Below are positions 16,695-23,606 of a stretch of 64,000 nt of DNA, one piece after another. Within the stretch, counting starts at the first letter, position 1. Each line of letters begins with the position of its first letter. Both the position numbers and the translations under genes were made by a program. This DNA comes from an uncultured Flavobacteriales bacterium (GTDB lineage: Bacteria; Bacteroidota; Bacteroidia; Flavobacteriales_D; CAJJDF01): NCBI GenBank assembly GCA_905182785.1, contig CAJJDF010000038.1, positions 33,104 to 97,103 on the forward strand, given 5' to 3'. The notes under the pieces were generated by a model that was not told the DNA's origin, searched no databases, and saw only the letters and a program-made list of their open reading frames with translations.

Positions 16695-17486
16695 TTACAA
16701 ATCTTGCGCTTGAGCAATAAGCTCTGCGATATCCATCACGTGAACAGAACCTTCTTTGTTGGCTAATTTAATCCCATCTGTCATCATTGTATTACAAAAT
16801 GGGCACCCTGTTGCAATAATGTCTGGATTTAACTCCATGGCATCTTCCGTTCGTTCTGCGTTTACTTCTTTGTCGCCTTTTTCTGCTTCTTTAAACATTT
16901 GCGCTCCTCCTGCTCCACAACACAATCCTTTGCTTTTACACCTTTTCATTTCTACCAATTCGGCATCTAGAGTTTCTAGTACTTTTCTTGGTGCTTCATA
17001 TACATCATTAGCTCTTCCTAAGTAACAAGGATCATGAAAAGTAATTTTTTTTCCTTTGAATGGTTTCCCATCTTCTATTCTCAATTTTCCAGAATCTATC
17101 AATTCTTGAATCAATTGAGTGTGGTGAATAACTTCGTAGTTTCCTCCCAATTCTGGGTATTCATTTTTCAATGTATTAAAACAATGAGGACAACCTGTTA
17201 CAATTCTTCTCACTTTGTATTCATTCATTATCTGAATGTTTTGCATAGCTTGCATTTGAAACAAAAATTCATTTCCTGCTCTTTTTGCTGGATCTCCTGT
17301 ACAAGATTCCTCTGCTCCAAGCACAGCAAATTTCATCTCTACCTTGTTCAATATTTTTACAATTGCCTTGGTAATTTTCTTTGCTCTATCATCAAAACTC
17401 CCTGCACAACCTACCCAAAATAATAAATCAGGTGCTTCTCCTTTTGCAAGGTACTCGGCCATTGTATGTACTTTTATTCCACTCAT
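16695..17486 (-). CDS. CCG-domain (Fe-S)-binding protein, HdrB/LutA/GlpC-like
   Basis: A 263-residue protein with two cysteine-rich CCG domains, as in heterodisulfide reductase HdrB, GlpC and LutA. The paired motifs are visible: 'WVGCAGSFDDR' and 'VTGCPHCFNTLKNEYPE' in the first half and 'HDPCYLGR', 'CKSKGLCCGAGGAQM' and 'ATGCPFCNTMM' in the second. Such domains bind non-cubane Fe-S clusters and pass electrons. It is split from the membrane 4Fe-4S partner (17978-19291), only a small HAD gene lying between; together they likely form a membrane-bound electron-transfer complex. Confidence 0.85.
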   Translation of the reverse strand: MSGIKVHTMAEYLAKGEAPDLLFWVGCAGSFDDRAKKITKAIVKILNKVEMKFAVLGAEESCTGDPAKRAGNEFLFQMQAMQNIQIMNEYKVRRIVTGCPHCFNTLKNEYPELGGNYEVIHHTQLIQELIDSGKLRIEDGKPFKGKKITFHDPCYLGRANDVYEAPRKVLETLDAELVEMKRCKSKGLCCGAGGAQMFKEAEKGDKEVNAERTEDAMELNPDIIATGCPFCNTMMTDGIKLANKEGSVHVMDIAELIAQAQDL

Positions 17487-17490
17487 AATT

Positions 17491-17904
17491 TTATGACTTA
17501 AAAACTTGTATATTTTCTTTTGAATCTACTAAATCAGTAAATTTTCCTACAAATCGGGTTGCTCTCACAATGTGATTATCTACCCAATGGTAATTTCCTC
17601 CTCTTGGTTTCCCAAACATAATTCCATGGTAGTTAAAACCATGCTTTGCCAACCATGCTTCGGTAACTTCTCTATTTTCTTCTACTCTTGAGGTGAAAAA
17701 TGTAATAATATGTCCTTGCTCGTACCATTTATTAAGGGTTTCTAATGCATCAGAGTATACCTCTGCTGTTCGCATTCTTTCTGGCTCCTCATTAGGAATG
17801 TCATCACAAATAGTTCCGTCAATATCTATCATGTAGTTCTTCACTTCCTCTGGAAGCACTGGACTAATATGTTTACCGTCTACTAATTTATCTATTAAAT
17901 TCAT
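17491..17904 (-). CDS. HAD-superfamily phosphatase-like protein
   Basis: A 137-residue single-domain HAD protein. Motif I is 'MIDIDGTICDD' (DxDGT, nucleophile near residue 27), motif II is 'ITFFTSR', and 'KPRGGNYHWVDNH' supplies the later lysine and acidic residues. Small proteins of this type hydrolyse phosphate monoesters; the substrate is not evident. It sits four bases before the CCG gene and about 70 after the Fe-S membrane protein, inside the same operon-like run. Confidence 0.75.
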   Translation of the reverse strand: MNLIDKLVDGKHISPVLPEEVKNYMIDIDGTICDDIPNEEPERMRTAEVYSDALETLNKWYEQGHIITFFTSRVEENREVTEAWLAKHGFNYHGIMFGKPRGGNYHWVDNHIVRATRFVGKFTDLVDSKENIQVFKS

Positions 17905-17977
17905 CTGTTTTATTTAATTACTCTATACTCGTTTTATAAACTCTTTATAGCCTCAGCCATCTTATTAATCTTTGGAT

Positions 17978-19291
17978 TTACTCGTCTTTCCATTTCAATC
18001 TATCTGCTGCAGGAAATTGCCAAACCGCCCCATTATTTTCAATGTTACTAAACATTCCTGTCAACTCTGAGGGTGCTTTCGATTCCTCCATCACTAAATA
18101 CCTTCTCAAATCTACAATAATTGCCATAGGATCTATATTCACAGGACAAGCATCTACACAAGCATTGCAAGTTGTACACGCCCATAATTCTTCTGGGGAA
18201 ATGTAATCGTGAATCAATGTTTTTTCATCCACTTTATCCTTTCCATTCTTTCTTTTATAATCTCCCAACTCTACCATTCTATCACGGGTATCCATCATTA
18301 TCTTTCTAGGAGACAATAATTTCCCTGTTTGGTTGGCAGGACAATTATCGGTACACCTACCACACTCGGTACAGGTATAAGCTTGTAGCAAGCTAGTCCA
18401 AGGTAAATCGGTTACATCTTTCACTCCAAAAGTCTGTGGTTCCCCCACTGGCTCAGCTGGAGCTGCATAAGGATCTGCTTCTGGATCAAACATCATTTTC
18501 ACTTCGTTCGTTACAGCTTCCATGTTCGATAACCTTCCTTTTGCTTCGAGGTTGGAATACCAAACATTTGGAAATGCTAGGAAAATATGGAAATGCTTAG
18601 AATACGGCAGGTAATTCATAAACACCAAAACCATAGTTAGATGTCCCCACCAACCTATTCTTTCCAATAAATGTAACGTTTCCGTTTCCATTCCTCCAAA
18701 AATCATTGGGCCATACCATTGGCTCATTGCAAAACCATAACTCCCTTTTCCTTCTGCAATGTGAAGTGCTTCATCCGCTCCGTTCATTGTGAAAATAAAG
18801 AACACGAGTAAAATTTCTAAATAGAGAATAATATTCCCATCTAATTTTGGCCAGCCTGTCATTTCATCTTTATGAAAACGAGGAATTTTTAATAGATTTC
18901 TTCTTGCCAAGAATGCAAAAGTTGCAATTAATGCTAAAACAGATAGGACTTCTATAATACTGATTACAAGCGTGTATAAACCTCCTAAAGTTGGATAAAA
19001 CAATCTGTGACTTCCAGATATTCCATCAATTATTATTTCTATTAATTCTATTTGTGTAAGCAAAAATGCTACATAAATAAACAAGTGTAACAAAGCTGGA
19101 ATAGGACGAGCAAACATCTTTTTTTGACCCAGTGCGACTAGTGTCATTGTTTTCCATCTTTCTCCTTTTCTGTCATTAATTTTCTTATCCCTCCCAAGAT
19201 TAATGTTTGCAATTACTTTCTTTACATTGAAGCCAAAGAATCCCATTGCTCCAAAAAATAAGACTATAAAAATGATGCTTCCAATTCCCAT
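17978..19291 (-). CDS. Membrane-bound 4Fe-4S protein (HdrC/DsrK-like N-terminal half)
   Basis: A 437-residue protein with five or so membrane helices in its N-terminal 240 residues, resembling a cytochrome b/NarI-type module ('LFIYVAFLLTQIELIEIII', 'YLEILLVFFIFTMNG'). The C-terminal part carries two 4Fe-4S motifs: 'CTECGRCTDNCP' near residue 305 and 'CTTCNACVDACPVNIDP' near 375. With the downstream CCG protein it reconstitutes the two halves of an HdrE/HdrC/HdrD-like quinone-interacting oxidoreductase, a widespread Bacteroidota pair whose donor is not established. Confidence 0.85.
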   Translation of the reverse strand: MGIGSIIFIVLFFGAMGFFGFNVKKVIANINLGRDKKINDRKGERWKTMTLVALGQKKMFARPIPALLHLFIYVAFLLTQIELIEIIIDGISGSHRLFYPTLGGLYTLVISIIEVLSVLALIATFAFLARRNLLKIPRFHKDEMTGWPKLDGNIILYLEILLVFFIFTMNGADEALHIAEGKGSYGFAMSQWYGPMIFGGMETETLHLLERIGWWGHLTMVLVFMNYLPYSKHFHIFLAFPNVWYSNLEAKGRLSNMEAVTNEVKMMFDPEADPYAAPAEPVGEPQTFGVKDVTDLPWTSLLQAYTCTECGRCTDNCPANQTGKLLSPRKIMMDTRDRMVELGDYKRKNGKDKVDEKTLIHDYISPEELWACTTCNACVDACPVNIDPMAIIVDLRRYLVMEESKAPSELTGMFSNIENNGAVWQFPAADRLKWKDE

Positions 19292-19386
19292 AAATAGTTG
19301 TGTGATTTTATTACAATAAAGATAGAAATTGATTTAGTTTATTACAAGAATTACAAAGAGATATATTATGTTAGAAAATACTTTGA

Positions 19387-19514
19387 TTAAAATCGCTTAA
19401 AAGAAAAATATCCTATTTCTTGAAAAGGTACTCCTAAATTCAAATTAAATTCATTAATATTTTTCTCAATCAGGTAGAAAATGTGGTGGAAAGAGCAATT
19501 ATTAATTAGAAAAC
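19387..19514 (-). pseudogene. Possible barrel-protein 3' fragment after umuC
   Basis: Beyond the umuC stop on the minus strand a frame reads 'FLINNCSFHHIFYLIEKN', then 'NINEFNLNLGVPFQEIGY' and ends 'FSFKRF' at a TAA. The alternation and terminal Phe resemble the last strands of an outer-membrane protein. There is no start codon. It could be a remnant of a gene displaced by umuDC, or chance. Confidence 0.25.
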
Positions 19515-20786
19515 CTAAACCTTCCCAATAGTAAGTAATTCATCCCACTGAGTAGTAAATCGAGGGCTTCTGTGTTCTTTTATTAATGCCCATTGTTTTT
19601 CTCTATTACCAACGGTAGCTACTTTTACTTTATTTTTTCCGTACTTATTATTCAGTTTATCAATTGCTTTTGTAAGTGCCTCACATTCTATCTTTTCTTT
19701 AAAATCGAAAAGGCTAAACTGGACTTTATTATCAGGAACTAAATTAAATAGGTTTACTCCTACTTTTTTGTAACGATAACCAGGGCGGTATATTTTTCTT
19801 AATGCTTGCAAAGCTACTTTAGTCAGTTTTATAGTGCTAGAAGAAGGTGTTTCTAGTGTAATTACAACCTTATTTCTATATTGTTTATCCGTATCACTAA
19901 AACTATTGGTTGCAAGAAAGACTTCAATTTTCCCTGCTGCTGATTTTTGCTGACGCAATAAATCTGCTACTTCGGAGACATAAGAAGCACAAGCTTCTTC
20001 TATCAGTCCATACTCATTGAGCTTATACCCAAAAGATTTTGCTGTTCCTATTCCTTGCTTAGATTTTGGCAAAGGAACTAACTCATTACAAGTTTCTCCT
20101 TGTAATTCTCGCCATAATCTTTCTCCCAATACCGTCATTTGTTTTCGTACCCAAGCCACCGGTAATTTCGAAAAATCATAAGCTGTTATTGCTCCTGTAC
20201 TTTCTACTCTCACAGCATGTTTTCGTCCAATTCCCCATACATCTTTTACCAAAATTTTCTTGAGCAGATGGATCCGTTTCTCTTCAGAATCTACCACATA
20301 CACTCCGTCATTCTTCGGTTCTTTTTTTGCGTATCTATTTGCTAATTTAGAAAGAGATTTTGTCTTTGCTACTCCAACTCCTACAGGTATTCCCGTGTTT
20401 TGATGTACCCTGTCCTTTATTTCGGTTGCTAATTCTTGAACACGAGAAGCGGAATAGCCCGATAAATCCACAAAACTTTCATCAATGCTGTATTCCTCTA
20501 CCAAAGGTGAGAACTCTCTCAAGGTATTCATTACCCTTTGCGACATATCGCTATATAACGTGTAATTGGAAGAAAAACAAACTACATTATTTTGCTCTAG
20601 TACTTTTTTAATTTTAAATACGGGCTGAAACATAGGAATATGAGCCAAAGATTTGGCTTCTTTATTAGCTGCAATAATACAGCCGTCATTATTACTCAGA
20701 ACAACTACAGGCTTTCCTTTCAAGTCTGGTCGAAACACCTGTTCGCAAGACGCATAAAAACTATTACAATCTACAAGAGCAATCAT
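19515..20786 (-). CDS. umuC: Translesion DNA polymerase V catalytic subunit UmuC
   Basis: Y-family polymerase that copies past lesions with low fidelity after activation by UmuD' and RecA. The 423 residues match the family. The metal-binding residues are D6 ('ALVDCNSFY') and D102/E103 ('YSIDESFVDL'); 'SNNDGCIIAANKEAK' follows the fingers region, and a helix-hairpin-helix ('VKDVWGIGRKHAVRV') is near 190. A candidate beta-clamp binding peptide, QFSLF, is near residue 358. The start overlaps the umuD stop by one base (TAATG), so the two are coupled. Confidence 0.95.
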   Translation of the reverse strand: MIALVDCNSFYASCEQVFRPDLKGKPVVVLSNNDGCIIAANKEAKSLAHIPMFQPVFKIKKVLEQNNVVCFSSNYTLYSDMSQRVMNTLREFSPLVEEYSIDESFVDLSGYSASRVQELATEIKDRVHQNTGIPVGVGVAKTKSLSKLANRYAKKEPKNDGVYVVDSEEKRIHLLKKILVKDVWGIGRKHAVRVESTGAITAYDFSKLPVAWVRKQMTVLGERLWRELQGETCNELVPLPKSKQGIGTAKSFGYKLNEYGLIEEACASYVSEVADLLRQQKSAAGKIEVFLATNSFSDTDKQYRNKVVITLETPSSSTIKLTKVALQALRKIYRPGYRYKKVGVNLFNLVPDNKVQFSLFDFKEKIECEALTKAIDKLNNKYGKNKVKVATVGNREKQWALIKEHRSPRFTTQWDELLTIGKV

Positions 20787-21157
20787 TATAATACCGATTT
20801 AATGATGTGAGTAATTGTTCCCCATAATTGTGTTTCTTCTTTAGAATCGAAATCCATTCGTTCTATTTCAAATACACCCTCTTTGGTTACACAAACAAGT
20901 TGAGTTGGTTTGGGCTGAATTGATTTATCTATAATTAATACGTCTTTTTCTGCTATTCCAAACTCGGCATAACTTTCATCTACTACACGAATGAAAAAAG
21001 TAGAATCTGGGTTTTTAACTAATACTTCATTCAAGTCTATTCGAGGTTCAGCATAGTGAGTAGCTGGGCTAGAAAAACCAGTTTGGGCAGGTTTTAATAC
21101 TCGGAATCCTCTCTCCGATTTTTTAATTAGCCCTTTATTTTTTTCTATACCGTCCAT
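20786..21157 (-). CDS. umuD: UmuD-like S24 protein, catalytic lysine apparently missing
   Basis: Partner of UmuC; normally RecA-stimulated self-cleavage turns UmuD into UmuD'. At 123 residues it is shorter than E. coli UmuD (139). The alignment is clear: T26-G27 matches the C24-G25 cleavage site ('TGFSSPATHYAEPRIDLNE'), and S62 in 'VDESYAEFGI' matches the nucleophile Ser60, although the usual GDSM is changed to DESY. At the position of the general base Lys97 ('FTVK') this protein has E99 ('FEIERM'). About 20 residues before the C-terminal 'WGTITHIIKSVL' are deleted. Either it does not self-cleave or uses a different base. Confidence 0.85.
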   Translation of the reverse strand: MDGIEKNKGLIKKSERGFRVLKPAQTGFSSPATHYAEPRIDLNEVLVKNPDSTFFIRVVDESYAEFGIAEKDVLIIDKSIQPKPTQLVCVTKEGVFEIERMDFDSKEETQLWGTITHIIKSVL

Positions 21158-21182
21158 TACTTATTTTAGCCAGATAATTACA

Positions 21183-21200
21183 CTAATTGATGATAATTAG
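21183..21200. promoter_or_regulatory. Inverted repeat upstream of umuDC, candidate SOS operator
   Basis: CTAATTGATGATAATTAG has perfect 6-bp arms (CTAATT/AATTAG) and lies 26-43 bases before the umuD start. This is where a LexA-type operator would be expected, but I know no consensus for this lineage, so the assignment is inference. Confidence 0.35.
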
Positions 21201-21330
21201 CGACTTGTATTAATTTATTTTATTGTAGGATAGCAAGAATATACTTAAAAAAAGCAACCGTAATCTTAAAATTACTGAATTATTCTTCTATTTTTATTCG
21301 TTAGAATCTTCGATATAAATGTACAAAAAA

Positions 21331-22350
21331 TTAAGGTTGTTCGTCTAAAACTTTTCTTAATTTTTTCTCGTCAGTAGCATCAAGCTTTACACCTTTATCT
21401 TTCCCTCCAAACACTGCAAATTGCAAGTATCTTTTTGGATGTTCTTTGATGTTGTTTACCAATCTTTCTGTTTCTTCGAGCATAGAATTTACATTATTTA
21501 CCAATTCATCACTGTAGATTAATTGATGCGCAGAACCTGTTCCGTTATTAATCTCTTCCATTATTTTGGTAACTCCTGCTAGAGCTTCTTTTGCTTCTGC
21601 AACTGTTCCAGCTATATCTACTCCTTTCAGGGAGTCAGAGATTTCTGAAAAATTAGTAATTAAGTTTGTTACTTTTTGATTGCTTTTTTTAAGATTCTCT
21701 GTAATGGAAGCAACATTTGCTAACGTAGATGCAATTTCGGCTGTACTTCCTTTTACTACTTTATCCACATCTACAATAGTCGTGTTTAAGGTATTAATTG
21801 TAGATTTCATTGAGTTCATCATTTTTCTCAAGTTTGCTCCATCAGTTCCCAAAACAGTATCAATACTAGCTAATGATTTATTTAATTTTTCCAATAAAAA
21901 ATTAATTTGTTTCTCTATTGGGTCAATTTTTTGTGTAGCAATTTCAGAAATCCCGTATTTAAAATCAGGATTAATTGTATCGCCTGCCTGCAGTAGGTTA
22001 TTGTAATCTTTACCCAATACTATCTCGATCGAACTAGTTCCAAGAAAATCAGAAGCAAGTCTTGCTTTAGAGTCTTGAGGGATTTTCAAATCTTTTTCGT
22101 CAATACTCATTTCTGTTACCAGCCTATCTTGCGCTTCATTCAAATCCACATTCAATACAACTCCTATTTGTTTTCCTCTAAATTTTATGACAGATCCAGG
22201 CACTAATGCTTGCACATTTCCATAAGTGGTATAAAAAGTCCTGTTGGTATTAAAAACATTCTTTCCTTTCAGGAAATTAATTCCAAATAATAATAAGGCT
22301 ATTGCTCCAACTACTGTAATTCCAATGACAAATTCTTTTTTATATTTCAA
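21331..22350 (-). CDS. MlaD/MCE-family lipid transport protein
   Basis: A 339-residue protein with one N-terminal transmembrane anchor ('FVIGITVVGAIALLLFGINF') followed by a single MCE domain (about 35-115, 'YGNVQALVPGSVIKFRGKQIGVV'). The rest is a long alpha-helical region with repeated 'INTLNTTIVDVDKVV'-type segments, as in periplasm-spanning MCE proteins. MlaD forms a hexameric ring that moves phospholipids between the inner and outer membranes. The MlaE and MlaF partners are not in this window. It follows the amidase gene by 19 bases and is probably in one operon with it. Confidence 0.88.
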   Translation of the reverse strand: MKYKKEFVIGITVVGAIALLLFGINFLKGKNVFNTNRTFYTTYGNVQALVPGSVIKFRGKQIGVVLNVDLNEAQDRLVTEMSIDEKDLKIPQDSKARLASDFLGTSSIEIVLGKDYNNLLQAGDTINPDFKYGISEIATQKIDPIEKQINFLLEKLNKSLASIDTVLGTDGANLRKMMNSMKSTINTLNTTIVDVDKVVKGSTAEIASTLANVASITENLKKSNQKVTNLITNFSEISDSLKGVDIAGTVAEAKEALAGVTKIMEEINNGTGSAHQLIYSDELVNNVNSMLEETERLVNNIKEHPKRYLQFAVFGGKDKGVKLDATDEKKLRKVLDEQP

Positions 22351-22369
22351 AATATTGTATTTTAATAGT

Positions 22370-23488
22370 TTAATTATTTTCTAACTTAATCGCTTTTTGT
22401 AAATCTACTCTTTTTCCATCTACAAACCCCATAACAAATGCATCTTTGTATCCTTTTGTTTTAGCCCTTTCCAATGATTTTTTTATCGAAGAATGAGAGC
22501 TAGTCATTCCGTAATAATAACGATAATACTTTCCGTCTTTTTTAAGTTCTACACCTCTTAACCCTTTAAAGTTATACGATTTTGGTTCAATTTTATTGGT
22601 AGAGGAAGCCAATTGAATTTTAAAGACAACCTCACTAGAATTGGAGGTAGTTGTTTTTACACTTGGCTTTACATCCGATTTGTTTTTATAAATCTCGTTA
22701 TAAATTTTATCTCTGTTGCTTTTATGTCTTTTAAATGCATTATAAATAGCTTGCGCCATTTTTTGCTGATTTACAGATTTTTTTAAGTAAGTATTTTCTG
22801 CTGCATTGGTCAAGAAACCAGTTTCTATTAATACACTTGGCATGGTTGTTTTGTACAATACTACAAATCCAGCCTGCTTCACTCCCCTATCTTTTCTTCC
22901 TATTTTTTTAAACTCTTTTTGTATTTGACTAGCAAATGAAATACTTTGATTCAAATAAGCACTCAATTGCATGGTTCTAGCAATCAATCTTTCTGGTGTA
23001 ATTTTCTGATATTTACTACTCGAGTTTTCTTCCAATTCTATTACTGCATTCTCACGGGCTGCAATTTCTTTTTGTTCTTTCGTTTTGTGTAGACCTAGCA
23101 CATAGGTTTCAGTTCCACTTGGCGAAGATTTTGTATTGGCATTAGCATGAATACAAATAAATAAATCTGCTTTTTTTGTATTAGCAATTTTGGCTCTATT
23201 ATCTAGTGTTACAAACTTATCCGACTTTCTTGTATAAATTACTGTCACATCTTTATTCCCTGCTTCAATCAATTTCCCAAGCTTAAGAGCAATGTTTAAT
23301 GCAATTACTTTCTCTTTGGATCCTGTCCCCGAGCAACCGTCATCATGCCCCCCATGGCCAGCATCAATTACTACATTTTTGAATCTGCTTAATTGCGAAA
23401 ATGAATTAACTTGAAAAAAAACAAGAGCTACCACAAGAAATACCCCGTTAAAACGTTTGGTCATAAATCTTAGAGTAAATCGGTTCAT
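22370..23488 (-). CDS. N-acetylmuramoyl-L-alanine amidase (Amidase_3) with C-terminal SPOR-like domain
   Basis: Periplasmic zinc amidase that cuts the stem peptide from peptidoglycan. I place the start at the ATG at 23488 (MNRFTLRF), giving 372 residues; ATGs at 23503 and 23467 are alternatives, while the longest frame from 23584 starts upstream of the likely promoter. Signal peptide ends near NSFSQ. Amidase_3 motifs: 'VVIDAGHGGHDDG' (zinc His), 'LFICIHANAN', and 'SVLIETGFLTN' (catalytic Glu). The last 80 residues ('VVFKIQLASS' onward) look like a SPOR domain that would bind denuded septal glycan, suggesting a role in cell separation. Confidence 0.9.
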   Translation of the reverse strand: MNRFTLRFMTKRFNGVFLVVALVFFQVNSFSQLSRFKNVVIDAGHGGHDDGCSGTGSKEKVIALNIALKLGKLIEAGNKDVTVIYTRKSDKFVTLDNRAKIANTKKADLFICIHANANTKSSPSGTETYVLGLHKTKEQKEIAARENAVIELEENSSSKYQKITPERLIARTMQLSAYLNQSISFASQIQKEFKKIGRKDRGVKQAGFVVLYKTTMPSVLIETGFLTNAAENTYLKKSVNQQKMAQAIYNAFKRHKSNRDKIYNEIYKNKSDVKPSVKTTTSNSSEVVFKIQLASSTNKIEPKSYNFKGLRGVELKKDGKYYRYYYGMTSSHSSIKKSLERAKTKGYKDAFVMGFVDGKRVDLQKAIKLENN

Positions 23489-23533
23489 TTTTTCTAAAAA
23501 CATAGTTTTTACATTAACTTTGTTGCAAGTAAT

Positions 23534-23541
23534 TAACTTTG
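23534..23541 (+). promoter_or_regulatory. -7 promoter element for lptD (TAACTTTG)
   Basis: TAACTTTG matches TAnnTTTG. An identical TAACTTTG lies at 23515-23522, 19 bases upstream. Transcription would start near 23548, consistent with a very short leader and a start codon upstream of 23607. Confidence 0.5.
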
Positions 23542-23548
23542 AGTAAAA

Positions 23549-23556
23549 CAAATTTA
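23549..23556 (-). promoter_or_regulatory. -7 promoter element for the amidase gene (TAAATTTG, minus strand)
   Basis: Read on the minus strand, TAAATTTG matches TAnnTTTG. It lies 8 bases to the right of the lptD element, so the two divergent promoters overlap back to back. It predicts that amidase translation starts at or below 23503. Confidence 0.5.
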
Positions 23557-23606
23557 ACATTATACAATTCAAGTACATATTCATAAGGCTGATAGTTATT
23601 AGCGGT

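Noticed and set aside
17034..17423. Plus-strand 129-codon frame inside the CCG gene
   Set aside because: The opposite strand encodes conserved CCG motifs across the same bases; this is a shadow.
23489..23584. Longer N-terminus of the amidase
   Set aside because: The region contains its likely promoter, and the signal peptide starts properly at 23488.
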